Source of the DNA: Actinoplanes solisilvae
GTDB lineage: Bacteria; Actinomycetota; Actinomycetes; Mycobacteriales; Micromonosporaceae
Direction: 5' to 3'
Length of the DNA: 64,000 bases
NCBI RefSeq assembly: GCF_003999975.1
Contig: NZ_RJAC01000005.1
Span: forward strand, 124,001 to 188,000
The stretch's first letter is position 1, and each line of letters starts with the position of its first letter. Position numbers and translations under genes: made by a program. Under the pieces are notes generated by a model that saw nothing but the letters and a program-made list of their open reading frames with translations, had not been told where the DNA came from and did no database searches. Of this stretch, positions 1-8,936 are shown in pieces.

Positions 1-2
1 GC

Positions 3-350
3 GAAGCGGCACTCGAGCTGCATCGTCGAGTGGGCGCCGACCGCCGCTGGGACCGCCGCTTCAATCGGGCTGTGCTGGTTCGGGAGACGCTGTCGGCTGT
101 CCCCGGCGCGGCCGGTGGCGCGCTGTTCGCCCTGATCGAGGCTGTGATCGCCGATCTCGACGCGGCGTTTGGCTCTCCGGCCGCCGAGCCCGGGCCGGAA
201 GCCGGACCGAAAGCCCGGCCGGAAGCCCGGCCGGGTGCTGGTGTCGACCGCCGCCCCGGTTCGAGTCCGGTCAGGCCGCTGCCCGCACCGACCCGGGGCG
301 CCGTCGATCGCCTGCGCGCCGCCCTCACGGCAGCGTCACCAAGACATTGA
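3..350 (+). CDS. C-terminal fragment of an unidentified protein, possibly a transcriptional regulator
   Basis: The frame is open from the left edge of the window to a TGA at 348-350, so this is the end of a gene that begins outside the window. The visible part has an Arg-rich amphipathic stretch, a hydrophobic helix ending in IADLDAAF and a Pro/Ala/Arg-rich, probably disordered tail. It lies 60 bp upstream of an MFS transporter on the same strand, an arrangement common for winged-helix regulators that control an exporter, but no DNA-binding motif is visible in the part seen. The function is therefore left open. A GTG at 30 could serve as an internal start, but the open frame continues upstream of it. 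Confidence 0.55.
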   Translation, partial: EAALELHRRVGADRRWDRRFNRAVLVRETLSAVPGAAGGALFALIEAVIADLDAAFGSPAAEPGPEAGPKARPEARPGAGVDRRPGSSPVRPLPAPTRGAVDRLRAALTAASPRH

Positions 351-394
351 CAGATTGACGCTCAACTCTGAAGGATATGAGTCCCTGAGACTCA
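347..394 (+). promoter_or_regulatory. Promoter/operator region of the MFS gene
   Basis: A TTGACA hexamer at 347-352 overlaps the stop of the upstream gene. It is followed by a perfect inverted repeat TGAGTC-N5-GACTCA at 378-394, just before the GGAGGGG ribosome binding site and the ATG of the transporter. The -10 is poor (AAGGAT or GGATAT). The inverted repeat is a plausible operator for the regulator-like gene upstream; that link is inference. Confidence 0.4.
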
Positions 395-410
395 ATTCCT
401 CGGAGGGGTC

Positions 411-1727
411 ATGCGGCGCAATGCTGCCCTGTTCGTGCTGATCTCGTTGTTGTCGGGCTTCGGCAGCACCGCCATGACGCTCGCCGCGGGAGTCTGGGTC
501 TTCGATCTCACCGGCTCGGTCAGCCTGGCCGCGTTGACCGCCGTCTGCATCTACCTGCCGACCTTCGCCGCCCCCTGGCTCGGTGGTCTCGTGGATCGCC
601 TGCCCCGCCGTCCGTTGATGATCGTCGTCGACCTGGCTCTGGGCGCGCTGATGCTGCTTCTGCTGACTGTCCGCTCCGCAAACGAGGTCTGGCTGATCTT
701 CGCCGTGCTGCTGGCGCGCGGGGTCAGCTACGTGCTGATCGACGCGGGGGAGACGGCGATCCTCCCTTCGGCGCTCGACCCGAAGATCCTCGGCGACGTC
801 AACGGCTGGCGCTCCAGCGCGCAGGAGGGCATGAAGCTCGTGGCACCGCTGGCCGGCGCCGCCTTCTACACCTGGGGCGGTCCGGACGCTGTCGTCCTGC
901 TGAGTGCCGCCACACCGCTGCTGACCGCCGCCTGCTACGCCTTGCTCCGGTTGCGCCGCGAGCCGATCCCCACAAGCCGCGAGCCGATCCCCGCTGGCCG
1001 CGAGCCGATCCCCGCTGGCCGCGAGCCGACCCCGGTTCGACCCGCGCGAAGCCGGACGGAGGATGATCGGGGTGCGGGCGGAGCCCCGGACGGCCCCGGT
1101 GCGGCCGGGCACTCAACTGATCGGAAACCCCGGGAGAGTGCCCTGCGGGCGGGTCTGCGAGCGCTCTTCGGCGTCCCGTCCGTGCGCAACCCCGTACTCG
1201 TCGCCGGTCTGGCCATCGGAGCGTCGGGGCTGACCAACGCGGCCGTGCTGGCCCACATCGTCCATGATCTGGGTCTGCCCGCGACCCGGCTCGGTTATCT
1301 CGGCACCGCCCAGGGTGCGGGCTCGATCGTCGCCGGCCTGGTCGTCGGTCGCCTTCTGGCCCGGGGGAAGCCCGTTGCCGTGATCGGCGCCGCCTTCTTC
1401 GCCGCCGGCTGCCTGGTTCAGGCTCTGCCCTGGTGGCCCACGATGCTCGCCGGGAGTGTGCTGATCGGCGTCGGGCTGATCTGGGCCCTGATCGCCGCCG
1501 TCACCGCGGTGCAGACGGAGACCCCCGACCACCTGCTCGGCCGCGTCGCCGCCACGTCGACCACCGTGATCTTCGGCCCGGTGGCGCTCGGCATCCCGCT
1601 CGGCGCCGCCGCTGCGCACCTGGGAGCCGTACCCGTGCTCATCGCCGCCGCCGCGATCAGCGTGGCCGGGGCGGTGGTCGGCGGAAAGAGAAAGGCCGGG
1701 CACGCCATTGTGCCCGGCCTCCGATAG
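411..1727 (+). CDS. MFS transporter (drug-exporter-like)
   Basis: A 438-residue major facilitator protein that probably exports a small molecule by proton antiport in the cytoplasmic membrane. Two blocks of about six hydrophobic helices are visible. The loop after the second helix reads GGLVDRLPRRP, a version of the MFS motif A. The central cytoplasmic loop (residues about 183-240) is enlarged and holds four copies of a seven-residue repeat based on REPIPAG, then an Arg/Gly/Pro-rich stretch. The ATG follows a strong GGAGGGG site. The last codons double as one arm of a terminator hairpin shared with the convergent sdhB. The substrate cannot be read from the sequence. Confidence 0.85.
   Translation: MRRNAALFVLISLLSGFGSTAMTLAAGVWVFDLTGSVSLAALTAVCIYLPTFAAPWLGGLVDRLPRRPLMIVVDLALGALMLLLLTVRSANEVWLIFAVLLARGVSYVLIDAGETAILPSALDPKILGDVNGWRSSAQEGMKLVAPLAGAAFYTWGGPDAVVLLSAATPLLTAACYALLRLRREPIPTSREPIPAGREPIPAGREPTPVRPARSRTEDDRGAGGAPDGPGAAGHSTDRKPRESALRAGLRALFGVPSVRNPVLVAGLAIGASGLTNAAVLAHIVHDLGLPATRLGYLGTAQGAGSIVAGLVVGRLLARGKPVAVIGAAFFAAGCLVQALPWWPTMLAGSVLIGVGLIWALIAAVTAVQTETPDHLLGRVAATSTTVIFGPVALGIPLGAAAAHLGAVPVLIAAAAISVAGAVVGGKRKAGHAIVPGLR
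957..1040 (+). repeat. Four 21-bp tandem repeats inside the MFS gene
   Basis: Units start at 957, 978, 999 and 1020. The second and third are identical, the first differs near its 3' end and the fourth is degenerate. Each encodes REPIPxx-type heptads, so copy-number change keeps the frame and only alters the length of the central cytoplasmic loop. Confidence 0.9.
1693..1720. terminator. Hairpin terminator between MFS gene and sdhB, inside the MFS coding end
   Basis: An 11-bp perfect stem (AGGCCGGGCAC / GTGCCCGGCCT) with a 6-nt loop lies in the last codons of the MFS gene, followed by GGGGTTTTC. Because it is symmetric and sits between convergent genes it could serve both strands. Confidence 0.6.
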
Positions 1728-1735
1728 GGGTTTTC

Positions 1736-2482
1736 TCAGAGCTTCTTGCGAACCGCCTTGCGGTAGTCCGCGTTCAGGCGGCCGATCAGGGTGAGCGGAA
1801 TGCCCTTGGGGCAGACCTGGGTGCACTCGCCCATGTTGGTGCAGCCGCCGAAGCCGGCGTCGTCCTGCGCCTGCAGCATGTCGAGCACGCGGGTGTCGCG
1901 CTCGGGCTGGCCCTGCGGCATCAGGCCGAGGTGCGCGACCTTGGCCGCCGTGAAGAGCATCGCCGAGCCGTTCGGGCAGGCCGCCACGCAGGCGCCGCAG
2001 CCGATGCAGGTGGCCGCCTCGAACGCCAGGTCCGCGTCCTTCTTGGGTACGGGGGTGGCGTGCGCCTCGGGGGCGGCGCCGGTCGGGGCGGTGATGTAGC
2101 CGCCCGCCGCGATGATCGCGTCGAAGGCGCTGCGGTCGACGACCAGGTCCTTGATCACGGGGAACGCGGCGGCGCGCCACGGCTCCACGTCGATCACGTC
2201 GCCGTTCTTGAAGTGCCGCATGTGCAGCTGGCAGGTGGTGGTGGCCTTCTCGGGGCCGTGCGCCACACCGTCGATCACCATGCTGCACGCGCCGCAGATG
2301 CCCTCGCGGCAGTCGTGGTCGAAGGCGACCGGGTCGTCGCCGTCGAGGATCAGCTTCTCGTTCAGCACGTCGAGCATCTCGAGGAAGCTGGCGTCGGGGG
2401 AGATGTCCTTGACGTCGTAGGTGACCATCCGGCCGTTGTCGGACCGGTTCTCCTGACGCCACACGCGGACCTGGATGTCCAT
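1736..2482 (-). CDS. sdhB: Succinate dehydrogenase iron-sulfur subunit
   Basis: A 248-residue electron-transfer subunit of complex II, carrying electrons from the flavoprotein to the membrane cytochrome b. All three cluster motifs are visible: the plant-ferredoxin-type [2Fe-2S] site with [10 protein letters not shown], the [4Fe-4S] site [12 protein letters not shown] and the third site [12 protein letters not shown]. The ATG at 2482 overlaps the TAA of sdhA in a TAATG junction, which fixes the start and implies translational coupling. It is the last gene of the sdhCAB operon and faces the MFS gene, with a shared hairpin between them. Confidence 0.96.
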   Translation of the reverse strand: MDIQVRVWRQENRSDNGRMVTYDVKDISPDASFLEMLDVLNEKLILDGDDPVAFDHDCREGICGACSMVIDGVAHGPEKATTTCQLHMRHFKNGDVIDVEPWRAAAFPVIKDLVVDRSAFDAIIAAGGYITAPTGAAPEAHATPVPKKDADLAFEAATCIGCGACVAACPNGSAMLFTAAKVAHLGLMPQGQPERDTRVLDMLQAQDDAGFGGCTNMGECTQVCPKGIPLTLIGRLNADYRKAVRKKL

Positions 2483-4428
2483 TACTTGTAGCTCCGGGTG
2501 CTCGGGTGGACGTACTCGAATTCGAGCTGTTCCTTGTGGAGGGTGGGCTTGCCGCTGTCGCCGGTGGCGTACTCCCAGGCGGCGACGTAGCTGAACTCGT
2601 CGTCGTGGCGCAGGGCCTCGCCGTCGGGGGTCTGCGACTCGCCGCGGAAGTGGCCGCCGCAGGACTCGCGACGGTGCAGCGCGTCGATGCACATCAGCTC
2701 GGCGAGCTCGAAGAAGTCGGCGACGCGGCCGGCCTTCTCGAGGTTCTGGTTGAGCTGCTCGCCGGTGCCGGGCACCTTGACCCGCAGCCAGAATTCGTCC
2801 TTGAGTGAGCGGATGAGCCCGATGGCCTTGGTCAGGCCCTCCTCGGTGCGCTCCATGCCGCAGTATTCCCACATGATGTGGCCCAGCTCGCGGTGGAACG
2901 AGTCGACCGTACGGTCGCCGTTGATCGACAGGAGCTTCGAGATGCGGTCCTCGACCTCGGTGCGTGCCGCCACGACCTCCTCGTGGTCGTCGGCGATCGG
3001 CTCGAACGGCCCGGCGGCCAGGTAGTTGCCCAGCGTCGTCGGGAGAACGAAGTAGCCGTCGCCCAGGCCCTGCATGAGGGCGGACGCGCCGAGCCGGTTC
3101 GCGCCGTGGTCGGAGAAGTTGGCCTCACCGACGACGAACAGGCCGGGGACGGTCGACTGCAGGTCGTAGTCGACCCACAGGCCACCCATCGTGTAGTGCA
3201 CCGCGGGGTAGATGCGCATCGGAACCTCGTACGGGTCCTCGCCGGTGATGCGCTGGTACATCTCGAACAGGTTGCCGTACTTGGCTTCGACGGCCTTCTT
3301 GCCCAGCCGGTCGATCGCATCGGCGAAGTCGAGGTAGACGCCCAGGCCGCCGGGACCGACGCCGCGGCCCTCGTCGCAGACGTTCTTGGCCGCGCGCGAC
3401 GCGATGTCGCGGGGGACCAGGTTGCCGAACGAGGGGTAGATCCGCTCCAGGTAGTAGTCGCGGTCCTCCTCGGCGATCTCGGCCGCGGGCTTCTGGCAGT
3501 CGGCGGCGTCCTTGGGCACCCACACCCGGCCGTCGTTGCGCAGCGACTCGCTCATCAGCGTGAGCTTGCTCTGGTGCGTGCCCGACTCGGGGATGCAGGT
3601 CGGGTGGATCTGCGTGTAGCACGGGTTCGCGAACAGTGCGCCCTTGCGGTGCGCCCGCCACGACGCCGTGACGTTGCAGCCCTTGGCGTTGGTCGAGAGG
3701 AAGAAGACGTTGCCGTAACCGCCGGAGGCGAGCACGACCGCGTCGGCCATCTCGGTGCTGATCTCGCCGGTGACCATGTCGCGTACGACGATGCCGCGGG
3801 CCTTGCCGTCGACGATGATCAGCTCGAGCATCTCGTGCCGGGCGTTCATCTCGATGTTGCCCAGGCCGATCTGCCGCTCCATCGCCTGGTAGGCGCCGAG
3901 CAGCAGCTGCTGACCCGTTTGGCCCCGGGCATAGAACGTACGGGACACCTGGGTGCCGCCGAACGAGCGGTTGTCGAGCAGGCCGCCGTACTCGCGGGCG
4001 AACGGAACGCCCTGGGCCACGCACTGGTCGATGATGTTCACCGACACCGTGGCGAGGCGGTAGACGTTCGACTCGCGCGCGCGGAAGTCGCCGCCCTTGA
4101 CGGTGTCGTAGAACAGCCGGTAGATCGAGTCGCCGTCGTTGCGGTAGTTCTTCGCGGCGTTGATGCCACCCTGCGCGGCGATCGAGTGCGCCCGCCGCGG
4201 GCTGTCCTGGTAGCAGTACGACTTGACCTTGTAGCCGGCCTCGGCCAGGGTCGCCGCCGCGGAGCCGCCGGCCAGACCGGTGCCGACCACGATGACCGTC
4301 AGCTTGCGGCGGTTGGCCGGGTTGACCAGCTTGGCGTTGAACTGGCGGCGCTCCCAGCGGGTCTCGATCGGACCCTCGGGGGCGGCGGTGTCGGCGATCG
4401 GGTCGCCGTCGTTGTAGAAGTCACCCAT
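2482..4428 (-). CDS. sdhA: Succinate dehydrogenase flavoprotein subunit
   Basis: A 648-residue FAD subunit that oxidises succinate to fumarate. An N-terminal dinucleotide-binding motif ([19 protein letters not shown]) is followed by [13 protein letters not shown], where the His is the expected covalent FAD attachment site. The HHRES-type substrate region appears as [13 protein letters not shown]. The sequence resembles the menaquinone-linked actinobacterial/Bacillus type rather than the mitochondrial type. The ATG at 4428 lies 1 bp after the sdhC stop; a TTG at 4437 is an alternative start. It lies between sdhC and sdhB in one operon. Confidence 0.96.
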   Translation of the reverse strand: MGDFYNDGDPIADTAAPEGPIETRWERRQFNAKLVNPANRRKLTVIVVGTGLAGGSAAATLAEAGYKVKSYCYQDSPRRAHSIAAQGGINAAKNYRNDGDSIYRLFYDTVKGGDFRARESNVYRLATVSVNIIDQCVAQGVPFAREYGGLLDNRSFGGTQVSRTFYARGQTGQQLLLGAYQAMERQIGLGNIEMNARHEMLELIIVDGKARGIVVRDMVTGEISTEMADAVVLASGGYGNVFFLSTNAKGCNVTASWRAHRKGALFANPCYTQIHPTCIPESGTHQSKLTLMSESLRNDGRVWVPKDAADCQKPAAEIAEEDRDYYLERIYPSFGNLVPRDIASRAAKNVCDEGRGVGPGGLGVYLDFADAIDRLGKKAVEAKYGNLFEMYQRITGEDPYEVPMRIYPAVHYTMGGLWVDYDLQSTVPGLFVVGEANFSDHGANRLGASALMQGLGDGYFVLPTTLGNYLAAGPFEPIADDHEEVVAARTEVEDRISKLLSINGDRTVDSFHRELGHIMWEYCGMERTEEGLTKAIGLIRSLKDEFWLRVKVPGTGEQLNQNLEKAGRVADFFELAELMCIDALHRRESCGGHFRGESQTPDGEALRHDDEFSYVAAWEYATGDSGKPTLHKEQLEFEYVHPSTRSYK

Positions 4429-4429
4429 G

Positions 4430-5155
4430 TCAGTCAACCAATCCGACGAGAACCGCGAACGGCACCACGAGGAAGCCCAGGACCAGCACCCACGACAGGA
4501 CCAGGGCGGTCGCGCGGGCGATGACCTCGCCGCGCGGGCTCTGCTGGCCCAGCGTGCGCAGGGCGCTCCAGATGCCGTGGCGCATGTGGAAGCCGACCGC
4601 GACGATCGACAGTGTGTAGAAGAGCGTCACGTACCAGCGCCCGGGCGCGAAGTCGGTCGAGACGTTCTTGTACGCCTCGAGGTGCACACCGTTCGGGTTC
4701 AGCGTCCCGGTGGTCAGGTCGAGGATGTGGTAGATCACGAAGAGCAGGACGATCACGCCGCCCCAGCGCATCGTGCGCGCGGCATAGCTGCCCTGCACCT
4801 TGGGCCGGTGCGCGTACTTGACCGGTCGTGCCTGCCTGGCCCGGCGAGCGAGGATCGTGGCCGCGACGATGTGCCCGACCACTGCCACGGTCAGCACGCC
4901 TCGCTGGATCCACAGGTACCACTCGTGCGGGAGCAGCGGCGTGCCGATGGTGCGCAGCCAGGCCGCGTAGTGGTCGAACGCCTCGGCGCCGAAGAAGATC
5001 TTCAGGTTGCCGATCATGTGCAGGTACAGGAAGCCGATCAGCAGGATGCCGGTCAGGGCCATGAATATCTTGAGGGCGACCGAGGAGCGCCGTCCTGGTC
5101 TGCCCGGCGCGGGCGTTGCCGCCGGCGCCTTCCGGGTCGAAATATCTACCGCCAC
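4430..5155 (-). CDS. sdhC: Succinate dehydrogenase cytochrome b subunit (b558 family)
   Basis: A 241-residue membrane anchor with five predicted membrane segments, typical of the single-subunit di-haem b558 class that passes electrons to menaquinone. Candidate haem ligands include the His residues in YLHMIG, GHIVAA, YHILDL and FHMRHG. It is the first gene of sdhCAB. The GTG at 5155 is supported by a promoter (TAGACG, 17-bp spacer, TACCGT) whose -10 ends 7 nt before it, which predicts a leaderless message. Confidence 0.93.
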   Translation of the reverse strand: MAVDISTRKAPAATPAPGRPGRRSSVALKIFMALTGILLIGFLYLHMIGNLKIFFGAEAFDHYAAWLRTIGTPLLPHEWYLWIQRGVLTVAVVGHIVAATILARRARQARPVKYAHRPKVQGSYAARTMRWGGVIVLLFVIYHILDLTTGTLNPNGVHLEAYKNVSTDFAPGRWYVTLFYTLSIVAVGFHMRHGIWSALRTLGQQSPRGEVIARATALVLSWVLVLGFLVVPFAVLVGLVD

Positions 5156-5162
5156 ATACTGG

Positions 5163-5191
5163 ACGGTAGGAGCCCGCCGACGATTCGTCTA
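5163..5191 (-). promoter_or_regulatory. sdhC promoter, leaderless type
   Basis: On the minus strand: -35 TAGACG (5191-5186), 17-bp spacer, -10 TACCGT (5168-5163), then 7 nt to the GTG of sdhC. The spacing predicts transcription starting at or next to the start codon. Confidence 0.55.
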
Positions 5192-5218
5192 ATGCATGAT
5201 CGGCGTAGCAATCATAGA

Positions 5219-5229
5219 GATAGGCTATC
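5219..5229. promoter_or_regulatory. Palindromic operator candidate in the sdhC/LysR divergent region
   Basis: GATAG-G-CTATC is a perfect short palindrome immediately before the LysR gene and contains its putative -10 (TAGGCT, 6 nt before the GTG). LysR-type regulators typically bind such interrupted palindromes next to their own gene. It is therefore a candidate autoregulatory site, and possibly also an sdhCAB activation site. Confidence 0.45.
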
Positions 5230-5232
5230 GAA

Positions 5233-6150
5233 GTGCAGCTCCAGCAGCTTCGTTACTTCCTTGAAGTCGAACAAACTCGGCATTTCACCCAGGCGGCCGA
5301 CAATCTGGGCGTCTCACAGCCGACTCTCAGTAAGCAAATTCACACGCTTGAAGCGACCCTCGGGGCGCCCCTCTTCGTGCGGATCCGCGGCGGCGTCACG
5401 CTGACCGCGGCCGGCCAGACCCTGCTGCCGCTCGCCCAGCGCATGGTGGCCGACGCCGACGCCGCCCAGGAAGCCGTCGCCGACATCGTCGGCCTGCGCC
5501 GCGGAGAGGTGCGGCTGGGCGCCACCCCGAGCCTCTGCTCGTCGCTGGTGCCCGAGGTGCTGCGCACCTTCCGCGCCGAGCACCCCGAGATCCAGCTGTA
5601 CGTCAACGAGGGCGGCTCGCAGGATCTGATCGAGAACCTGTTGACCCACACCCTCGACCTGGCCCTCATCGTGCAGCCGTCGGCCGGGGTCGACGAGTCG
5701 CTCAGCGCCGCGCCCGTGCTGCAGGAGAGCCTGGTCGTGGCCTCGGTCGCCGACGGCCCGCCACCCACCGAGAACGCGCAGATCGCGCTGACCGAGCTCG
5801 AGAACACCCCGCTGGTCATGTTCCGCGCCGGCTACGACATCCGCGGCGTCACGCTGGACGCGTGCCGCAAGGCCGGCTTCACCCCCAAGTTCGCCGTCGA
5901 GGGCGGCGAGATGGACGCGGTGCTGGCCTTCGTCGAGGCGGGCCTGGGCGTCGCGCTGGTGCCGAGTATGGTGCTGGCCAACCGGCCGCTGTTGCGCGCG
6001 ACCCCCCTCGCGCCGCCCGGCATGCGCCGCACGATCGCCCTGGCTCACCGCAAGCGCTCGGTCCTCCCGCACGCCGCCGAGGCCCTGCGGGCCACCCTGC
6101 TGCACCACATCGCCACCGAGCAGCTTCCGGCGGGCGTACGCCCGCTCTGA
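5233..6150 (+). CDS. LysR-family transcriptional regulator
   Basis: A 305-residue LysR-type regulator. Residues about 1-60 form the winged helix-turn-helix (FTQAADNLGVSQPTLSKQI), followed by a linker helix and a periplasmic-binding-protein-like effector domain (about 90-295) that starts LGATPSLCSSLVPEVL. It is transcribed divergently from sdhCAB with only 77 bp between the start codons, so it is a likely regulator of succinate dehydrogenase in response to an unknown metabolite. The GTG start has no clear ribosome binding site but has TAGGCT 6 nt upstream, suggesting a leaderless message. Confidence 0.92.
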   Translation: MQLQQLRYFLEVEQTRHFTQAADNLGVSQPTLSKQIHTLEATLGAPLFVRIRGGVTLTAAGQTLLPLAQRMVADADAAQEAVADIVGLRRGEVRLGATPSLCSSLVPEVLRTFRAEHPEIQLYVNEGGSQDLIENLLTHTLDLALIVQPSAGVDESLSAAPVLQESLVVASVADGPPPTENAQIALTELENTPLVMFRAGYDIRGVTLDACRKAGFTPKFAVEGGEMDAVLAFVEAGLGVALVPSMVLANRPLLRATPLAPPGMRRTIALAHRKRSVLPHAAEALRATLLHHIATEQLPAGVRPL

Positions 6151-6241
6151 TCTTCGGGGTCTCGGCCGCGGCGCATGGTAGCGAACAGGCACGCGGCCGC
6201 GAACGTCTTCCGTGGATCGTGATCCTGACGGTTCGTGGCCT

Positions 6242-6269
6242 GTGACAAGCCCTGGGTCACATCTAGTGT
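6242..6269 (+). promoter_or_regulatory. Promoter of the class I methyltransferase, leaderless type
   Basis: GTGACA (6242-6247), 16-bp spacer and TAGTGT (6264-6269) lie 7 nt before the GTG at 6277. An inverted repeat TGTGAC-N9-GTCACA (6241-6261) overlaps the -35 and spacer and may be an operator. Confidence 0.5.
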
Positions 6270-6276
6270 CGTCGCT

Positions 6277-7038
6277 GTGGGAGACGTGCGGAACGCCGAG
6301 TTCGAGGATCCGCGGCTCGTCGAGGTCTACGACGCGGAGTACGTGGGGGGCTGGGACGACGACCTGTTCGTGGCGTTGCTGGCCGAGCGGAACGCGCCAC
6401 GGGTGCTCGACTTCGGGTGCGGCACCGGGCGGCTCGCGATCCGGCTGGCCGCGGCCGGGCACGAGGTGACCGGTGTGGACCCGGCGCGGGCCTCGCTCGA
6501 CGCCGCGCGGCGCAAGCCCGGCGCCGAGCGGGTGCGCTGGGTCGAGGGGTCCGGCGAGCAGGTGCCGTCGCGGTCGTTCGACGCGGCGCTGCTGACAAGT
6601 CACGTCGCGCAGTTCCTCGTCAATGACGAGCAGTGGTTGTCGACCCTGCGGGCGCTGCGCCGTTCGCTCGTCGTGGGTGGCCGCCTCATCTTCGACAGCC
6701 GCGACCCGGATGCACAGCAGTGGACCCGCTGGAACCCCGGCGACTCGCGACGCTCCGTCGTGATGCCTGACGGACAACTTGTTGACACATGGACGGGGGT
6801 CGATTCTGTGGTCGACGGAGTGGTTCATTTCACTCGGCACTACCGCTTTACGCACGGTGACGAGCTGGCGAGCTCGGCCACGCTGCGTTTTCGCTCCGAG
6901 AACGAGCTTCGGACCACTGTCGAAGCGGCGGGCTTCGATGTGGACAGGGTCTTCGGCGGGTGGGCCCGGGAGCCTGTTGGCACAGGTGAGGACGGGGAAC
7001 TGATCGTCCTCGCGGTGGCGCGGCCGCAGGGTAGGTGA
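6277..7038 (+). CDS. Class I SAM-dependent methyltransferase
   Basis: About 253 residues with a Rossmann methyltransferase fold. Motif I reads VLDFGCGTGRLAIRLAAAG, the acidic end of strand 2 is VTGVDP and motif IV lies near SFDAALLTSHVAQFL. It resembles the generic Methyltransf_25 group, so the substrate is unknown. The frame is open to a GTG at 6235, but a good promoter ends 7 nt before the GTG at 6277, which is preferred. It stands alone between the LysR gene and the VWA protein gene. Confidence 0.85.
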   Translation: MGDVRNAEFEDPRLVEVYDAEYVGGWDDDLFVALLAERNAPRVLDFGCGTGRLAIRLAAAGHEVTGVDPARASLDAARRKPGAERVRWVEGSGEQVPSRSFDAALLTSHVAQFLVNDEQWLSTLRALRRSLVVGGRLIFDSRDPDAQQWTRWNPGDSRRSVVMPDGQLVDTWTGVDSVVDGVVHFTRHYRFTHGDELASSATLRFRSENELRTTVEAAGFDVDRVFGGWAREPVGTGEDGELIVLAVARPQGR

Positions 7039-7220
7039 TGACCCACTCTGTGTCTATCGGCAATGTGCCAATAGGGGGCGGCGCTTGTGAGCCGCCGAGA
7101 TGTGATTACTATTCGCTCACGTCGGAGCGAGAGCGCTCGATGAATTGATCTTGTTTTGTGCCGGGCGACGACACGATCAGGGTCGGTCATCAAGCCGAGA
7201 TCGAGGGAGAGGTGGGTGTG

Positions 7221-8936
7221 ATGTCGGATATGTTCAAGGACAGCCAACCGCCGGCGGACGAACCTGTCACCCACCACGGACCGCCCGGTGGGGGCGCCGG
7301 CCGCGTGCTGCTCGCGGCCGCGATCGTGCTGCTGCTGGTCGCCGTCGCCGGTGGCACGACGTGGTGGATGTACACCCGCGACCCCGCCCCGACCGCCAAC
7401 GGCGACCCGTCCCGTACGCCTTCGGCCAAGGCCTGTGCGAACGTGAAGCTCCGCGTCGTCGCCGCGCCCGAGATCGCGCCCGTGGTCACCGCCGCGGCCA
7501 AGACGCTCGACGACGACGCGGCCAACTCCTGCGACCCCATCGAGGTCGTCGCGGAGGAACCGGGCGTCACCATCGCGACCGCGGCCAAGCCCGACGTGTG
7601 GATCCCGTCCAGCAGTGCCTGGCTGGGCATCGCCAACGCCGGCGGCGCGGGCTTCTCGACCGAGGGCAAGCCGCTCGCCTACTCGCCGATCGTGCTCGCC
7701 GCCCCGTCCGTGCTCGCCGAGACGATCGCCAAGGGCGACAAGACCTCGTGGGCCCAGCTCACCGGGGCCGTGGCGGCCGGCAAGATCTCGGCCGTCACGA
7801 TGCCGGACGCGCAGGCCAGCACGACCGGCCTGCTCTCGGTCTACGGCGTCAACGCGGCCATGGCCCGCACCACTCCCGACTCCGGCATCGCCCAGCTCCG
7901 GGCGCTGACCCTGCGCAGCCGGCTGCGCGAGGCCTCGGCCGACCCGACCTCGCTGCTGGCCAAGGTCGCCGAGCAGTGGAACACCAACGGCGTGGTCTAC
8001 GACGTCGGCGTCTTCCCGACCACCGAGCAGCAGTTGCGCGCCTACCAGCGCGGCAAGCACACGGTGCCGCTCAAGGGCGCCTACCCGGTCGACGGCCTGG
8101 TCGAGGCCGACTACCCGTTCACGGTCGCCAAGAACAATCAGGACCTCGAGCTGTCCCAGCAGTTGCGGGCGGCCATCACCGGCTCGTCGCTGACCAAGGC
8201 CGGTTTCCGCACCACCCCGATGCCCAACACGCTGAAGCTGCCCAAGAAGCCGTCCGGTCTGCTCGCCCCGGCCACGATGTGGAGCGAGTACAAGTCCCTC
8301 AGCACCCAGGTCCTGCTGCTCATCGACGCGTCCGGCTCGATGAACCAGAAGATCTCGGCGCCCGGCGGGCGTACGGTCACCCGGGCCGACCTGCTGCGCG
8401 AGTCGGGCCAGACCGCGGCCGAGCTGTTCGCCGAGGACACCAGCGTCGGCATGTGGTTCTTCGGCCAGCCGACACCGACCAGCCCTCCGCACAAGGAGGT
8501 CGTGCCGTACGGCCCGATCACCGGCAAGCTTGACGGCAAGCCCCGTCGCGAGGCGCTGTCGAAGGTGATGAAGACCTACCGCGCGGCCGACAACTCGGGC
8601 ACCCCGCTCTACAAGAGCGTGCTCGACGGCGTCGCCGAGATGCGCGAGAAGGTCTCGCCCGGCACGGTGACGCTGGTGGTCGTGCTGACCGACGGCGTCG
8701 ACGGCGAGTCGACGTTCAAGATGACGCACGCCCAGTTCATGGCGAAGCTCGCCGGCGAGCAGGACCCGAGCCGGCCCGTGCCGGTGCTGTCCGTGGGCTA
8801 CGGTCCCGACGTCGACATGAAGGCGCTCAACGAGATGTCCGAGGCGACCGGTGGCAAGGCGTTCCCGGCCACCAACCCAGCCGACCTCTCGTCGGCCATA
8901 GCGAAGGCGTTCCTCGCGGCCCACGCGCCGCGCTAG
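7221..8936 (+). CDS. Membrane-anchored solute-binding/VWA domain protein
   Basis: About 571 residues. A short Pro-rich cytoplasmic N-terminus is followed by one membrane segment (VLLAAAIVLLLVAVAG), then an extracytoplasmic region resembling a type 2 periplasmic solute-binding domain (about residues 75-340) and a C-terminal von Willebrand factor A domain. The VWA metal site is intact: DASGS with D369, S371 and S373, a Thr in NSGTPLY and an Asp in VVLTDGVDG. Such proteins are found across actinobacteria and their role is unknown; metal-dependent protein binding outside the cell is likely. ATG 7221 follows GGGAGAGG. Its TAG overlaps the TAG of the convergent gene in CTAG. Confidence 0.85.
   Translation: MSDMFKDSQPPADEPVTHHGPPGGGAGRVLLAAAIVLLLVAVAGGTTWWMYTRDPAPTANGDPSRTPSAKACANVKLRVVAAPEIAPVVTAAAKTLDDDAANSCDPIEVVAEEPGVTIATAAKPDVWIPSSSAWLGIANAGGAGFSTEGKPLAYSPIVLAAPSVLAETIAKGDKTSWAQLTGAVAAGKISAVTMPDAQASTTGLLSVYGVNAAMARTTPDSGIAQLRALTLRSRLREASADPTSLLAKVAEQWNTNGVVYDVGVFPTTEQQLRAYQRGKHTVPLKGAYPVDGLVEADYPFTVAKNNQDLELSQQLRAAITGSSLTKAGFRTTPMPNTLKLPKKPSGLLAPATMWSEYKSLSTQVLLLIDASGSMNQKISAPGGRTVTRADLLRESGQTAAELFAEDTSVGMWFFGQPTPTSPPHKEVVPYGPITGKLDGKPRREALSKVMKTYRAADNSGTPLYKSVLDGVAEMREKVSPGTVTLVVVLTDGVDGESTFKMTHAQFMAKLAGEQDPSRPVPVLSVGYGPDVDMKALNEMSEATGGKAFPATNPADLSSAIAKAFLAAHAPR

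Noticed and set aside
6241..6261. A CRP-like site TGTGAC...GTCACA
   Set aside because: The half-sites are TGTGA and TCACA but the spacing (11 bp) is not the 6 bp of CRP sites; kept only as an unspecified inverted repeat.
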